A DNA stretch of 64,000 nucleotides from Brachypodium distachyon (GCF_000005505.3 NC_016131.3:43609355-43673354), one strand, 5' to 3'; positions 1 through 12,477 are shown, counted from the first letter of the stretch. The notes: generated by a model not told the origin, from the sequence alone. Program-made: numbers and translations.

Positions 1-643
1 CCCCCCCCCTGGCGGTTATGTTCATACTCGGTGAACATGGTACATTTGCATCTTGGATTAGTGATATGGTTTATGCTTCCAGAAAGAGTGTCAACCATAT
101 GGTGCTGACAGTGACAGCTGACTCTTGCTGATCTGCATGCCCCACAATCGTGTGGACAATAGAAAGTTAGGAACAGAGTGCTACCTTGTGTTGTCTAGAA
201 GGAAAACAATGCTGCGGGTATTTTTGAAGGGAGCAATTGATATCCAAGATGGAATTTGAATTCCCATTGTTCTGCGAACTCTGCTCAGTTTAACTATTGG
301 ATGAGCCTTCCTGTGAACTGCTACAATCATGTGAGCTAACTAACTTTTGTAGGCATGAAAGCTTTTCTGGATTGTTGTCATGTGCCGTATGGACAATTTG
401 GTTTGCTATTAGAATAAAAATGTTTGATCTTAGTAAATGATAATGCCATGTTATCATGAAATTCTCTGGGAGATAGAGCTAGCTCTGTCTATGCGATCTC
501 TCATAGCTTCATAACTAGGATATGAGACTATGTCCATGTAATGTGTCATAGCTTCATGACTAGAATATTTATATAGATACTTCCATGTGAAGGCTATTTA
601 AATGCTTCCAGTTCTAATTTTGTTTCTTATTTCCTCTTTGCAG
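1..643 (+). other. Intron / upstream part of the HVA22-like gene
   Basis: No open reading frame or first exon of the HVA22-like gene could be found here. The family's N-terminal segment (about 20 residues before the first exon seen) is missing, so exon 1 most likely lies before the window and this stretch is intron 1. It opens with a C9 run. The last bases before 644 form a pyrimidine tract ending in CAG. Confidence 0.5.
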
Positions 644-2145
644 GCCAGTAATTTCACTTGCTTATCCTCTGTAAGTATTAACATTGTCCTAAATTACATG
701 ATTCACTAACCTTGTTTTCATCTCGAAACTAACTTTACAGTATTGTAGTTCTCACCATTTTCTCTGTTGACAATATTTGCAGATATGCCTCTGTGAGAGC
801 TATTGAAACAAAATCTCAAGTAGATGATCAACAGTGGCTCACTTACTGGGTGTTGTACTCATGTATCACTTTGGTTGAGCTTACTTTTGCTCCAGTAATT
901 GAATGGTAAATAACACTTTTCTGGACCCTGGGATATGCTTATTTTAGAATGTCGAAACCTTTGATATTTCAAAATGTTCAGTATCGATGACCTTCTCCAG
1001 TACTTTCTACTTTCTACCAGTGGGAAGCTATAACAATGAAAGGCTGAGAGAAAAATTGGCCCTGATTCTGTCTATCCCTTTTTATGCTTCCTGGTTTTCT
1101 TATGATCTTCATTATTTCATGCTGATATTATTGGAGATACCTGAATATAACTATGTTTTGTGGAGAAGCCAATAGAAGATATGCTTACTTAAGATTCTTT
1201 TTTGCAGGCTTCCTTTCTGGCCCTACGCAAAGTTGTTCTTCAACTGCTGGCTAGTATTACCTTGCTTCAATGGTGCTGCTTATGTTTACCAGTATTTTGT
1301 GCGGCCAATGTTTGTGAATCGCCAAATTGTAAACATATGGTATGTCCCCAGAAAGGACAAATTAAGTAAACCTGATGATGTACTCTCAGCGGCTGAGAGA
1401 TATATTGAGCTAAATGGACCAGAAGCATTCGAGAAGCTAATTAGCAAGGTATATATGTTCTCAACTGAGTAATTACAAATACTTTTTTTTGGTGATGTAA
1501 TATGCTACTCCCTCCGTTCCATAATTCTTGTCTCAAATTTGCCTAAATATGGATGTATCTATTCCTAAAAAACGTCTAGATACATGTAATATTTTGACAA
1601 GAATTATGGAACGGAGGGAGTATCCCTTAATGTTATACGCTCAACTGATGTAGACTGTAGTGTCCGCGTATTACTTCTTATGTCTTTCTGTGTTATTTGC
1701 CCCTTCCTTCCTTCCAATATCGGCAAAAGGCTTATGAATCAAGTAACCCTTACTTTGAGTGACTTAATAGAATTTGCTGATTGATTCATTCTTCTGTGCA
1801 AGATTGTATTGTCTTCTATTCTTCTGTGAATGCTTGCATTGCTGATGCAGTTTTTCATCGATCAGTGTTCAGTTGCTACTCTTGCAGAAATTGTACTTCC
1901 CCTTCTCAAAAAATAAAATTCAAATAAATAAACAATCGTACTTCTCCACATGACTGGGTTTGTAGTATCTTTTTCCTCTATATTTTACCTCCCTCTATTA
2001 ACTCTTCTTTCAGTCTACAAGGGCTTCAAACTCTAGGAGCATGAGGCGGTCAATCTTGCAGGAGTCAGAAGCTGATAAGATAGGCAAGGCTGAAAGAGAA
2101 TCGTGGGGTGAAAATCCCTTCTACGATAAAAACTACCGACACTAA
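644..2145 (+). CDS. HVA22/DP1 (TB2) family membrane-shaping protein, 5' end outside window
   Basis: Four coding exons are visible: 644-670, 783-905, 1208-1448 and 2014-2145 (stop TAA 2143-2145). All introns are GT-AG and the phases join cleanly, giving 173 residues. Exons 2-4 read as the TB2/DP1/HVA22 domain: LAYPLYASVRAIET, then DDQQWLTYWVLYS, then an aromatic hairpin ending FNGAAYVYQYFVRP. A PDDVLSAAERYIELNGPEAFEKL helix and a charged tail ending NPFYDKNYRH follow. Family members (yeast Yop1, human REEP, barley HVA22) insert hydrophobic hairpins into ER tubules. In cereals HVA22 is ABA- and stress-induced, but nothing here shows how this copy is regulated. Its tail resembles the HVA22-like a/i subgroup. 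The first exon (usually about 20 residues) is absent from the window. The last intron holds a Stowaway MITE. The family is secure; the exact paralogue is not. Confidence 0.9.
1508..1620. mobile_element. Stowaway MITE in HVA22-like intron
   Basis: A 113-bp element with near-perfect terminal inverted repeats (CTCCCTCCGTTCC at the left, GGAACGGAGGGAG at the right). It is flanked by TA at 1506-1507 and 1621-1622, the Tc1/mariner-type target duplication. It carries no coding capacity. It lies inside the last intron, clear of the splice sites. Confidence 0.93.
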
Positions 2146-2470
2146 ACAGCCTGTTCTTCTTGGCCATCCATCTCATCAGGTTAGCCTTAAACTGTACCTG
2201 TGAGCTGAATGCCTATCTGGATTTCTGTTGTGATTTAGAATCACAGGCTCTTCCTTACGAAGCTTCAATTCTACTTCTCATGCAGTATGTTTGGATCTGC
2301 CAGAGGAAGAGCTTTTCACACATCTAACTGGAGGATCTTACTTGACACGCCTACTAAATCGACATCCAGAACAAATACAATGTTTCTTGAAAATGGGTGC
2401 TTGTGTTGAAAATTTCCCAGGTTCTTAGATGATGTAATATGTTGCATTGTATGTTCGTGCTAGCTTTGGT
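2146..2470 (+). other. Probable 3' UTR of the HVA22-like gene
   Basis: AT-rich sequence follows the TAA stop with no open frame. An internal GTxxGCC-rich stretch near 2178-2290 could include a 3' UTR intron. The T-rich/TGT-rich stretch near 2430-2460 resembles a plant far-upstream poly(A) signal. The end point is an estimate. Confidence 0.4.
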
Positions 2471-2606
2471 TAGATAATTTTTTTTGACGCCAATTGGTTA
2501 GACAAATTGGTCCTGTGAAAGGACAGTGACTACAAAATCGTGTGTGCGTTAGGGGCAGACAGAGCCCTTAACGTAGCAATTTCTTGCGTGTTAGCACTTA
2601 TCTTAC

Positions 2607-2779
2607 TGCAAAAATCGCGTGTTTAAAACAGACTTCTAAAGCGTTTTGCAGTCTTGAAGAACTTCAAATGCATACAAATAGAGCTTTCGTTCTGCAAAAA
2701 TCACGTGTTTCAAACAGACTTCTAAAGCGTTTTGCAGTCTTGAAGAACTTCAAATGCACACAAAAAGAGCTTTCATTTT
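2607..2779. repeat. Tandem duplication, about 86-bp unit
   Basis: The segment starting TGCAAAAATC at 2607 recurs at 2693 with only a few substitutions. Both copies contain CAGACTTCTAAAGCG and GTCTTGAAGAACTTC. The open frame across it (2584-2988) is simply the duplicated unit read through. It lies between the HVA22-like 3' end and the PRAF-type promoter. Confidence 0.9.
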
Positions 2780-2949
2780 TGTGCTTCTTACCGGCCTGTT
2801 TGGGACATCGGATTGATCTCCCACGGCTGTACATTCAAAATTATGGCTCAAAATTTAACACGAAGATTGATCTAGAGACAAATAAACACGATTTCGAAGA
2901 AGCACAAACAAACGATTTTGATTCTCAAAATGCCATCGTCTTGGACATC

Positions 2950-3410
2950 TTAGGTTATAAAAGTTCGTTTTCCCGATACGCGCTCTAATCCTCCTACCAC
3001 GTAAACCACGGACTGCTCCCACAAAGGCCCGCACCACGATTGATCCACACCGTTCATTTGGCACAACAGCGGAACAACCATACCCCCGCGGTCGTGGTCC
3101 ATGCGCCAGGTCCACGGGCACCGCTCGGAGTCCGGAGCCCTTCTTTCCTGCGCCGCGACGCCTCGAGCTCGTTGTTGCCCCTCTCTCTCCCTCCTCCGCT
3201 TCGCGCACTTTTCTCGCCCACCGCACACGCGTCGAGCAAAACCCTCGCGCTCTCTGATCGCCTCCTTCTCCACGCAGCCGGAGGAATCCGGCCACTGAAT
3301 CGCCTCGCCGGTGCCGGTTCCGGCGCTGGCATCTGTTCCGTGCCGACAAGGATTAATTGCCTCGGTCCTGCCCAATCCAATCAGCGCTGTGATGTTTCGG
3401 AACCAAGCTT
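2950..3410 (+). promoter_or_regulatory. Likely core promoter and 5' leader of the PRAF-type gene
   Basis: A TATAAAA motif at 2956-2962 is followed by a sharply GC-rich, CT-rich leader (about 3040-3410), the usual composition of a grass 5' UTR. A plausible GT donor follows GCTTTGAG near 3409. Several overlapping frames are open here only because of the GC content, and none resembles a protein. Assignment to the PRAF-type gene rests on orientation and on the lack of any other + strand gene start before 6357. Confidence 0.5.
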
Positions 3411-3628
3411 TGAGGTCATTTTCATGACTTTGCTAGCGCGTTTCTGATTTCTGAGAGTTGTTTCGATTGCGTCAATCTAGGGTCAATTTTACTTACGTGC
3501 GAGCTATTTGGGGTTAAATTTCAATCGCTATGCCTCTTTGATTTGACATTTTTGGGTTGTTTTTCCCATTATATTGTTTACATTTCGCAAATCTTTGGAT
3601 TTGGCGGATAGCTCGTATGGACCGCTAG

Positions 3629-5837
3629 CATGGGCGGAGGACAAATGGTTTCTGAGGTAGGGCGAACTCCTATTCATTCTAGAACCGAACAAATAGCATT
3701 CAATATTTTCTATATATGCAAAAATATATTTTAATAATTTTGGTTTGTTTAGCCTTTTTTGCCATTCATTTTTAGCATCATCGTATATTGTCTAGTAACT
3801 AAATATTTGTGTGTTACTAAAATTTAAAGTAATTTTAATCTTATGTATTACATTAGTTCTTTAAATATTTGGGTCTTATTTATTATCTTTGTTCTAAATA
3901 TTAATTAATATATACCACATAAAATATATAACAATGAATATGATTTGCAAGCAGTTTCTACGTGCAGGAACAGACAAGCAACATTTCAAAATTTTATAAT
4001 AGTAAATGTATAATTACATTTTTGTTTGTAAAGATATCTTCATATTTAACGTACCGAACTAAAAAGATCTGTAGATATTTTACATGATAAAACAAGATTT
4101 TTCAACATACTTCTAGAGATACATCAGCAAGAAGCACAAAAGCCGAAACATGATTTGACCCAAATCAGAATTTCTTATAACTTAATAAAGAAAAGTACAC
4201 CACGTGATAATAATTCTCTATTGTCATTAAACAAGAAATGCAGGTAAAAGAAAAAAAAATTAAGACAATAGTGAGCAATCGTGCATGGACATCAACTGTT
4301 GTATGTAGCCAAAATAATTCTATGAGAAACGTTTCATGAGTCGTGGTTAAAAGGACGGGAAAATGGGCAAGTACAAGCAAAAGACAAATTCTTATTTACA
4401 TGAGATGAAATTATGCAACTGCCTCTTTTTTCACATGGGTCATGCCTAGGTGTGCCTTTCGCCTTAGCGGGGCTGCACGGCACGACCCGTATATATGTGA
4501 GTTTGAAGACCGGGCCGGGCGAAGCGAGCCGTTGGCCAGCTAATACACCTCTCCCTCCCTCTGCCCGTGATACCAGGTCTAATTTTCTAGAAACTTGTTA
4601 AATCTATGACATGTGACATTGCAAACGATGAAAATCTCATCTATTCTTTTGTTTGATCGTTCTAGGTTCCTCTTTCATGTAAAAAAAAAGTTGTTGGGTG
4701 CCAAAAACAGATTGCTCTTAATCGAATTTCCAAGACATAAAATAACATCACCTGTCTTGTGGTTCTTCAGTTTGTCACCGACCTCTGTCTTCTCTCTTCA
4801 TCTAGCGGTGACGACGGGAGCTGAGGCGGCAACCTCCATGGCAGCAACCTTCTACGACCATATCGATGCAGGTACCTCCTCCTCCCTCTCGTTTGTCGCT
4901 GCTACGTGGTGGCACTTCCGGTGCCAGACCACCTCGACCTGTGCACCATACATGTTCCCTTTCCTCGCGCAGTTCCCTTCTCCCAGGAAAGGTAGGGCTA
5001 ACGATCAGATCAAATCCCCCTAATCTATATCTATATAACCTATAAAGTTGATCCCCACTAAGTGCAATTAATGTTTGCAAACTTCACATGCAAGGTGTCC
5101 ACATCATGCATATCGTGGGCATTCAAAGTCTCCACATCATCATCCACATCATGTGTTCTGGTACACTAAGAATCCATTTTGGTGGTAATTTAATATTTTG
5201 ATACCTAAAATTTTCCATCTTCACGTTACATACAAATATGTCACCAAACACAAATATTTTCATGATATCTATGTCATTTTTCTAAGATATGCAAATATTC
5301 AGGTTAACGAAACTTCACTTTTCGGATTTTTCAAAATTGTTAATGTTCATGCACATCAAAATTACACATATTATTTTGTTGCATAAGTGTTATGAATGAT
5401 AAAATCGTTTTGTTCTACAATATTCATATTTATTTTACATTAAATCATATTATTGTCATTTGTTTGTAAAATTATAAGGAGACGTGTATTTTCTGCGGCA
5501 GCCACCTAGTCTTGTTATCAATTTCTTCATAATCTTACTCTAACTCGATGGACAACCGGGCCAGATTAGATGTCGCAGGCTCGCTCCGTGGCTCGTCTTC
5601 CTCCTCGCGCGGTCGCGCCAGCACCGCCACCGCTGCCGAGCGCCCCAGCCCCCTGGCTCGTCTTCCTCCACCGCAGGTTGATCTCCCCTCTCTCTCCCGA
5701 CCGTTTCTCCTCTCCCATCACCCCACGAACGGATTCCGCCCTTTAGCTCCCCGTTTCATCTTCCCCAATTCATAACTGAGCCGAAAATCAAGGTGGGGCG
5801 GCCGCCCTACCTTGCCCTACCGGGTCCTCCGCTCGTG
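3629..5837. mobile_element. hAT-type non-autonomous element, copy 1
   Basis: The ends are inverted repeats: the left reads CATGGGCGGAGGAC and the right, reverse-complemented, CACGAGCGGAGGAC. They are flanked by near-identical 8-bp sequences, ACCGCTAG at 3621-3628 and ACCCCTAG at 5838-5845. Eight-base duplications and CA...GGCGGA ends are hAT features. Its ends and GC-rich right arm (about 5560-5837, including the self-complementary GGGCGGCCGCCC) match the element at 31417-32473. No transposase frame was recognised. The interior is AT-rich at 3700-4400 and 5050-5500, with two CT/GC-rich islands. It sits in the 5' intron region of the PRAF-type gene. Confidence 0.8.
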
Positions 5838-8516
5838 ACCCCTAGGGTTGCCTTGACATGAATCGACCCTAAGGGGTAATGCTTTATCTGCAGAAACGTT
5901 AGTGCATGAGACGCAATTTTAATCGTAAATTACCCGTCGTGGGGACGGATTGCCGAACTTTGTTTCTGGTCTAGAGTTATACTCTGAACATTCAGTTGTG
6001 TTTTTCCAAGTGTTCTGTGCTCTCTTATCTCCACATCTTTATTTTTTTCAATTTTATCATGTTGGCTGGATTGCTGTTTAGACCTGGAGTTGTTAGGCAT
6101 ATTTGTAGTATGTACTTGAAAGTTCTACAGTTTATCCCTTCTGTTATGCTTGCACAGTGAGAAGAAATGAAGAATCTAGCTCTAGTGGTGTGTTTGAGTC
6201 AGTGATTCAGATTTATAATTCTGCAGATCCCTTGCTACAGGGTTTGCCTTTTATGGGATTGGTCTAGAGGAAGCCATGTGGTTGCGACAGGTGTGTGGTC
6301 TTGGAATGAACGCATCTTGTGGCATATTGACTCTGGGTGTTGCTGTCTGGCCGCAGATTATTCGAAGAACAATCCCTTTGAGAGGGATGTTGAACAGGTA
6401 ATCATTTATCAGGCTCTTTGCTCAATGGAATGAGTAAACCATGCGTAAGAAATGAGCCTATCTGGCTCAGTTGAGTGAGGGAGTTGATGTACAATTCTGC
6501 CTCCCAAGTTCATGTCCTCCTGGATACGAATTTGGGTCCTTTCTTCTTTTCCAAACAAAAATACCTACTTCCTCCTACGTATTCTCATTTTGTTTAAGTG
6601 ATGTGTAAATTATGAACAAGAGTAGGGCAATAACTCAGTGTGGTTGCTGTTTCATTTCTCAATGAAAAAATAATGAGGTACTGTGGCCCTTGCGCTCTAA
6701 AATAATCGAGTGTGGATTTTTGGCACACATAGACATATGCACCCAGCACTATTTAGCAGCTATGTGAACTTGCGCATTTGGATTTTTTATTTATTATTTA
6801 TTTTTGAAGAAGACATGACACTAACAAAAAAGAGTACCAAAATATTTTTATTTTTTGTCTGTGCAGACAAAGAATAAAATGCCAAAATACAGCATGAATG
6901 TGTGAAGATTTTTTTTCTGTACAGTTCACAAATGAGTATATTTTGTCACAATTTTTTGTTATTTCTCATGATAATATGTAATGCACATCTGTGAAAATTT
7001 TGAAATACTTCCCAAATCCCAAATGTTTTGCAATGTGGTCATATGAACCGTGCTCATTTGTGTATTTTCCGACAATAACCTTCAAGCTGTGTAACCTTGC
7101 TTGATCTGTTATTGTCTGGACTCTGGCACCTGGTGCAAACTGCGAAGTGGTTGGTTTAACAACATGTTGGTGATGGGAAGCTGGAGCATCAAACAGGAAA
7201 AATAAGCAGTTTAGCACCTGGTGCAAACTGCAAAGTGATGAGTTTAACAATATTTTGTGGTTAGAAGCTAGGAGCATCAATCATGTAATCTCTTATTTGA
7301 GAATATATTGAGAGCATGTGATCTTAGACTAACCTTCTGATGATATAATTCAACTTCTGTAGGCAGTGTGGGATTAACTTGCTTTATTCTCAAAACTGAA
7401 CTTTTCTTTTGCTTGCAAGTAATCAAATGGTGTAAAATGGAATGTTTCTTCTCATGTTCATTCACTAATTTGGGTGCTTCTGAATTTGCTAGGCAATAGC
7501 AGCCCTGAAGAAAGGGACACATTTATTGAAATATGGGAGGCGAGGAAAACCAAAATTTTGTCTATTTAGACTTTCAAATGTAAGTAGCAATAGCATCTTC
7601 TTCTGGGAATAAATATTGCTAGCCTATTTTGGCCTATTACCAAATCAACTAGATGAGATATTTTTTGTTTGTTTCTGTAGCATTAAGTTGTAAATTGTAA
7701 TTCTAACCATTGTACTTAGCATTTTTCCTCAGACTAAATCTTTTACATTTTCCATGAAAGTTCTAGTTGATCCATCTATCAATTCTCTGAGGGGACATCA
7801 CTATTATATGTATAATTTGCAATTGGCACCTACATCTTACATCCTAGGATATTTTAAGAAGAATCTGCATGTGCGAAAAGAACAAGCACTGTGTCCTAAT
7901 GCTTTATCTCAAAAAACATTTCATGCATAAATCTTATCCCTATGTGTCTATGGTTTATCTTTTTTGCAACTGTTCCCAGGATGAGACTATGCTCATCTGG
8001 TACTCTGGGAGAATGGAGAAGCAGCTAAACCTTATTCAAGTATCAAAAATAATACCTGGACAACGTACGGTAAGTCCTTGCTTGGATAATTTTATGTTTC
8101 CTAATTCTGCAATTCACCTGACCTGTCTTAGAAGAGTTTTCTGTTTTAAACATGACCAAATGGAACTTAGATTCATGTTAATGGCGGGTTTTTTTAAGGT
8201 GGCGTTTTTTTCTTTTTGAGAACACACACAAAAGCTATGTGTATCTTTTCATTAAGATAGACACCAGCCAAGGACAAAATAAATGACAATGATGCTAAAG
8301 GGTTGGAGAAACTCCCTCGTCATAGTTCATCTTTGGGACTTGCTAAAACAGGAAAACAATGAGAACGACCAAAGCCAACCAAGCACAACTGAGTCCCTTC
8401 CTCTTTCATGGACTTGGCAAGCTCTCTCAATTTGTACTGCCAATTTTTCGGCCAAACCACAAAATTACCATGGCTTCAAACACCCTTCTGCTAGTCTTTA
8501 ATAACCTATTTCTGCC

Positions 8517-8640
8517 TTTTTTTTATGGGAAAACTGTAGGGGAGGTCCCAAGAGTACAATTTTATTAAGATGGAATATAAATACAAGGGATCTGTACAAG
8601 ATTAGGGAATATACACAAGAGGGGGTCTGTACCAACGTAT
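8517..8640 (-). mobile_element. Possible LINE 3'-end remnant in a PRAF intron
   Basis: A T8 run is followed by sequence containing ATTTTATTAAGATGG, the layout of minus-strand LINE tails elsewhere in this window (26391 and 45620). A similar T-rich junction with TTTCATTAAGATAG lies at 8200-8270. No reverse-transcriptase frame or target duplication was found, so this is tentative. Confidence 0.3.
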
Positions 8641-9858
8641 CTTGGGTTGGTAGCCACGATGTCTCTTGGTTCGAAGATTAACGTCAGACTCAAATCTCAA
8701 CTAATTCAACCCCCTGTATGTGAACTTACCAAACCGAAGATACTTTGGTGCACACAGGTTACAGCTGATGATAACAGAGGCATACTCGAACTAATAAAGT
8801 ACTCTTAATGATTTAATTGGAATCGAGCAAATGGGTAGCAATTGCCTTATGGCAAAGATTTACACAAAAGGTTCCCATGTAGAAGTAGAAAGTTAATAAG
8901 CTCCGGTAGTGGCTACTCCATTAGCTACACAGGCTTCTTACTGGGCCTGCAAATCTAGCGTTCTTCAACGAATTCCTCCTAGAAGAGGCTTTAGGACTCC
9001 CCAACTTCTGTTGATGATTGTTTATAGCAAGGTTAAGTGCATGAAGTACTTAGCAAGGAATGCAATTAGAAAGTATTCATGATGCGATGGTATCAAGAAT
9101 AGGCTTGGGGTTTGTTTGCATACAGTGAACAAGTATTTGACAAACATCATAAAGAAGCAGGGGAATAACGTGAGTTAACCCAAATATAAAAAGGAACAGA
9201 GGAAGTTTTATTTTTCTTCCTTTTTTCCCTAGGTCGCATTGTCTGGGTCACATGTAAAAAAAACTAGGCCACTTGCCAACTCTGTTCAATTATTTTCTAG
9301 ATAACCAAGACATACATGGCAAGATGACTAATACTCATGTTTGCTGTGCCATCTTCATTGCCAGGCTATCTTCCTGCGATATCCAAGACCTGATAAAGAG
9401 TATCAGTCGTTCTCCCTCATATATGGCCAGAGATCATTGGATCTGGTGTGTGAAATTCATATCTTACTTGCAGTCATGCTTAAATTTGTAACCCGTTATT
9501 TACTTACATGCTGATCAAAGACAAGTATTGGAAATATATGCTGTTACTTTGAACCTGTGGTTAGTTTAATAAACCTCAGTACGGCAATTTGTGTCAGATC
9601 TGCAAAGATAAGGATGAGGCAGAAGCCTGGTTTGTTGGTTTAAAGGCACTTATTTCCGGAAGAAGCTGTAAGTGGCCAAGAGAAACAAAAAATGATAAAG
9701 CTTCTTATAGGCCAATTAACCATTCGCGTGGAGATTCACCATTTGCATCTCGTGTTATAATACTGATGTTGAAAGTAAGGTAAGTAAGCAGTGATTTCGC
9801 TCTGTACATTCATTAGTTTCTATCTGTGTATATTATAGCATGCTTGCTATCTTTGTAG

Positions 9859-11373
9859 GCATCAGAAAGCATACAACGATTTGGCACAAATCAGGATGCT
9901 CGTGCATTTGCTAACTTTGGAAATATATTTTCTGATGTGATATTATACTCTGGGCAGGAGAGCAGTAGAGTTAGTAGTACAGGTTCAGTTAGTACTTCCA
10001 ACTCCATTTTATCCGGAAGTGCAGATACCTCAAATGGGGGATTACCTGGAGTTGCTAATAATGTCACAGTTAGCCATTCAAGTGCAGTAAGTTCATGCAG
10101 CTATGGATCAAGTGATGATTTTGATTCATTGGGTGATGTTCTCATTTGGGGCAAAGGAGTAGGTGATGGCACACTTGCTCATTCTTCGGATTTATCTGGA
10201 AAATCATACTCTTGTAGCATTGATGCATCTATACCGAAGGCACTGGAATCGACAATTCTGCTGGATATTCACGGTATAGCTTGTGGGAGTAAGCATTCAG
10301 TTCTGGTTACTAAACAAGGAGAAATGTACAGTTGGGGTGAAGAGTCAGGTGGTAGGCTCGGACATGGAGTTGATACTGATGTTATCCACCCTAAGGTTAT
10401 TAGTACCTTGAGTGCCATTAGTATTGAATCAGTTGCATGCGGGGAATTTCATACTTGTGCTGTTTCTTTTTGTGGGGATCTGTACACATGGGGTGATGGG
10501 ATGCACAATTTTGGTCTTCTTGGTCATGGGAATGATACCGCTCATTGGATTCCAAAGAAGGTATGTGGCCTATTGGAAGGACTGCACATCTCATCAGTAT
10601 CATGTGGACCTTGGCATACAGCTGTTGTGAGTTCAGCAGGCCAATTGTTCACTTTTGGTGATGGGGTATTTGGTGCATTGGGCCATGGAGATCGCCGAAG
10701 CACAACTGTTGCAAGGGAAGTGGACTCTCTAAGAGGCATGCATACCATACGTGCAGCTTGTGGTGCTTGGCATACAGTTGCCATAGTTGAGGTTGTAGAT
10801 TCTCCCAGTTTCGGTACATCTTCTAAACTATTCACATGGGGAGATGGGAATAAAGGTCAACTTGGACATGCTGACAGAGAAACAAGGCTCATCCCAACCA
10901 ATGTGGGATCACTTTCCAATCCCAGATTTTGCCAGGTAGCTTGTGGGTATGACATTACCGTTGCTTTATCAACTTCTGGGGAAGTTTACACAATGGGCAG
11001 TAATGCTTTTGGACAACTTGGAAATCCAATAACCAATGGGAAACTCCACACTCTTGTTGAAGGGAGCATCTCCAGTAGTTCTGTTGAAGAAATAGCCTGT
11101 GGTTCTCATCATGTTGCTGTTCTAACTTCTAAAGCTGAAGTTTATACTTGGGGCAAGGGTGCAAATGGTCGTTTAGGGCATGGCAATAATTTTGATAGGA
11201 ATACCCCAACTCTTGTTGAAGCTTTGAAAGATAAGCAAGTCAAGAGTGTGGTATGTGGTATAGATTTCACTGTTGTTGTATGTCTCCACAAGTGCACATC
11301 TGGTTTAGATCAGTCAATATGCTCGGGCTGTCATTTACAATTTGGTTTTAGAAGAATGAGACATAAGATATAA
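9859..11373 (+). CDS. Large RCC1-repeat exon of the PRAF-type gene
   Basis: Opens after TTTGTAG with the frame of ASESIQRFGTNQDARAF and runs uninterrupted for about 500 codons. It contains successive RCC1 blades marked by ACGxxHSxxxTxxGExYxWG and GRLGHG motifs (SWGEESGGRLGHG, TWGDGMHNFGLLGHG, TFGDGVFGALGHG, TWGDGNKGQLGHA, TMGSNAFGQLGN, TWGKGANGRLGHG). It then enters the FYVE finger (DQSICSGCHLQFGFRRMRH) and stops at TAA where the family continues with the CYNCG metal-ligand motif. This exon itself is well preserved, so the gene's decay is either recent or confined to its 3' half. Confidence 0.85.
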   Translation, partial: ASESIQRFGTNQDARAFANFGNIFSDVILYSGQESSRVSSTGSVSTSNSILSGSADTSNGGLPGVANNVTVSHSSAVSSCSYGSSDDFDSLGDVLIWGKGVGDGTLAHSSDLSGKSYSCSIDASIPKALESTILLDIHGIACGSKHSVLVTKQGEMYSWGEESGGRLGHGVDTDVIHPKVISTLSAISIESVACGEFHTCAVSFCGDLYTWGDGMHNFGLLGHGNDTAHWIPKKVCGLLEGLHISSVSCGPWHTAVVSSAGQLFTFGDGVFGALGHGDRRSTTVAREVDSLRGMHTIRAACGAWHTVAIVEVVDSPSFGTSSKLFTWGDGNKGQLGHADRETRLIPTNVGSLSNPRFCQVACGYDITVALSTSGEVYTMGSNAFGQLGNPITNGKLHTLVEGSISSSSVEEIACGSHHVAVLTSKAEVYTWGKGANGRLGHGNNFDRNTPTLVEALKDKQVKSVVCGIDFTVVVCLHKCTSGLDQSICSGCHLQFGFRRMRHKI

Positions 11374-11939
11374 CTGTGGCTTTAGTATATTGCAAATAAT
11401 GCAGTAATAGAAAATCAATGAAAGCTTCTTTGGCTCCAAATTCGCAAAATCCATATCTGGTATGTGATGAGTGCTACGCCAAACTTAATACTGCATGGGA
11501 GAGTAAAAATCTGCAGAGCTCAAAGAATCTCAATGGAAATCCACATCAATTGTCCAGTGAAGCAACTGAGAGAGAAAACACAGTAAAGAATTTGCGAGTG
11601 CGACTATCTAGGCTTTTGACTGTGGAATCATTCAAGCCTGAAGGTAAACACTCACGGAGTAACAGTCGGTTTCCTCTTCATCATTCTGGAAACTTAAGCC
11701 TGAGTGGTATAAACTTTGTTGGCAATTCCAAGGAATTGATTTCTTCTTTCAATCCTACCTCAATGACGTCGCCTTTGTCCTCTGGACCAAATTCACCACA
11801 TCTTACAAATAGATTAGCTACATCTGGCTTAACATCGCCAAACTCTGCCTGTACATACGAGTCAAATAAGAATCTGCCAGTAACCGATGTTTCTTATTTC
11901 CAGAATGCAGTCTCGTGTTTTGTAGAACCTGTGTTATGA
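11374..11939 (+). pseudogene. Out-of-phase continuation of FYVE and Ser-rich linker (PRAF exon, shifted frame)
   Basis: After the premature stop the homologous frame resumes at about 11418 (MKASLAPNSQNPYLVCDEC) and stays open for 173 codons, ending in TGA at 11937-11939. The stretch between (11360-11417) aligns with the expected FYVE ligand region only if about two bases are missing, one is extra and one codon has become TAA. The linker is Ser/Pro/Asn-rich, as in PRAF proteins. The last family exon before the coiled coil (normally a KLRAQ-type helix) is not visible downstream. Confidence 0.7.
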
Positions 11940-12477
11940 GTTTCTTTCAGTGGAAGCTGGGAGCGATGAGCTAGCTCCTATGTTCGGAAAAAAGAAAAAC
12001 ATTCATGAGATCCTCATTTCTTCTAAAGATTGATTTTGTCGTATGATGTTGGTTCTTTAAGCAGCATAAATGATCATTCAGAAAATTAGAATTAGACTTC
12101 CCAATCCTTTGCTTTAGATTTAGGGCCCGTTCGGCAACCCTCCACTCCACAAAATCTATGAACTCCGCTCCCAATTCTCAAATCCGCGCTCCACAGATGG
12201 AATGAGGGCGGCTGCTGCAGAGGGGCCACGGCGGCAGAGGGGAAGATGGCTTCAGGAGCCAGATTCGGGCCAGATTGCAGAGTGGCGGCTGCAGGTTCCG
12301 GCCAGGACAGACTGCAGATAACGGAGGTGAGACAGGACTGATTCCGGCCGGGACGGCTGCCGACGGGCAGGAGGTGTGAGCACAGGGCAAGGGTCCCCAC
12401 GGTCGCGCTCGCACACGCCCGCTCGCTGCTTCCAGCAGAGGTTCGAATCTCGCTGAAAGGGGACGGAAAGGAGGAGA

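Noticed and set aside
2855..3447. Overlapping long frames on both strands in the GC-rich leader
   Set aside because: They occupy the same bases in several frames, have no domain or conserved start, and fit a GC-rich 5' UTR.
12420..12470. GGTTCGAATCTC, resembling a tRNA B-box
   Set aside because: No A-box or cloverleaf arms at the right distance; the same kind of motif (GAGTTCGAATCG) near 13568 also lacks a tRNA context. No tRNA gene was found in the window.
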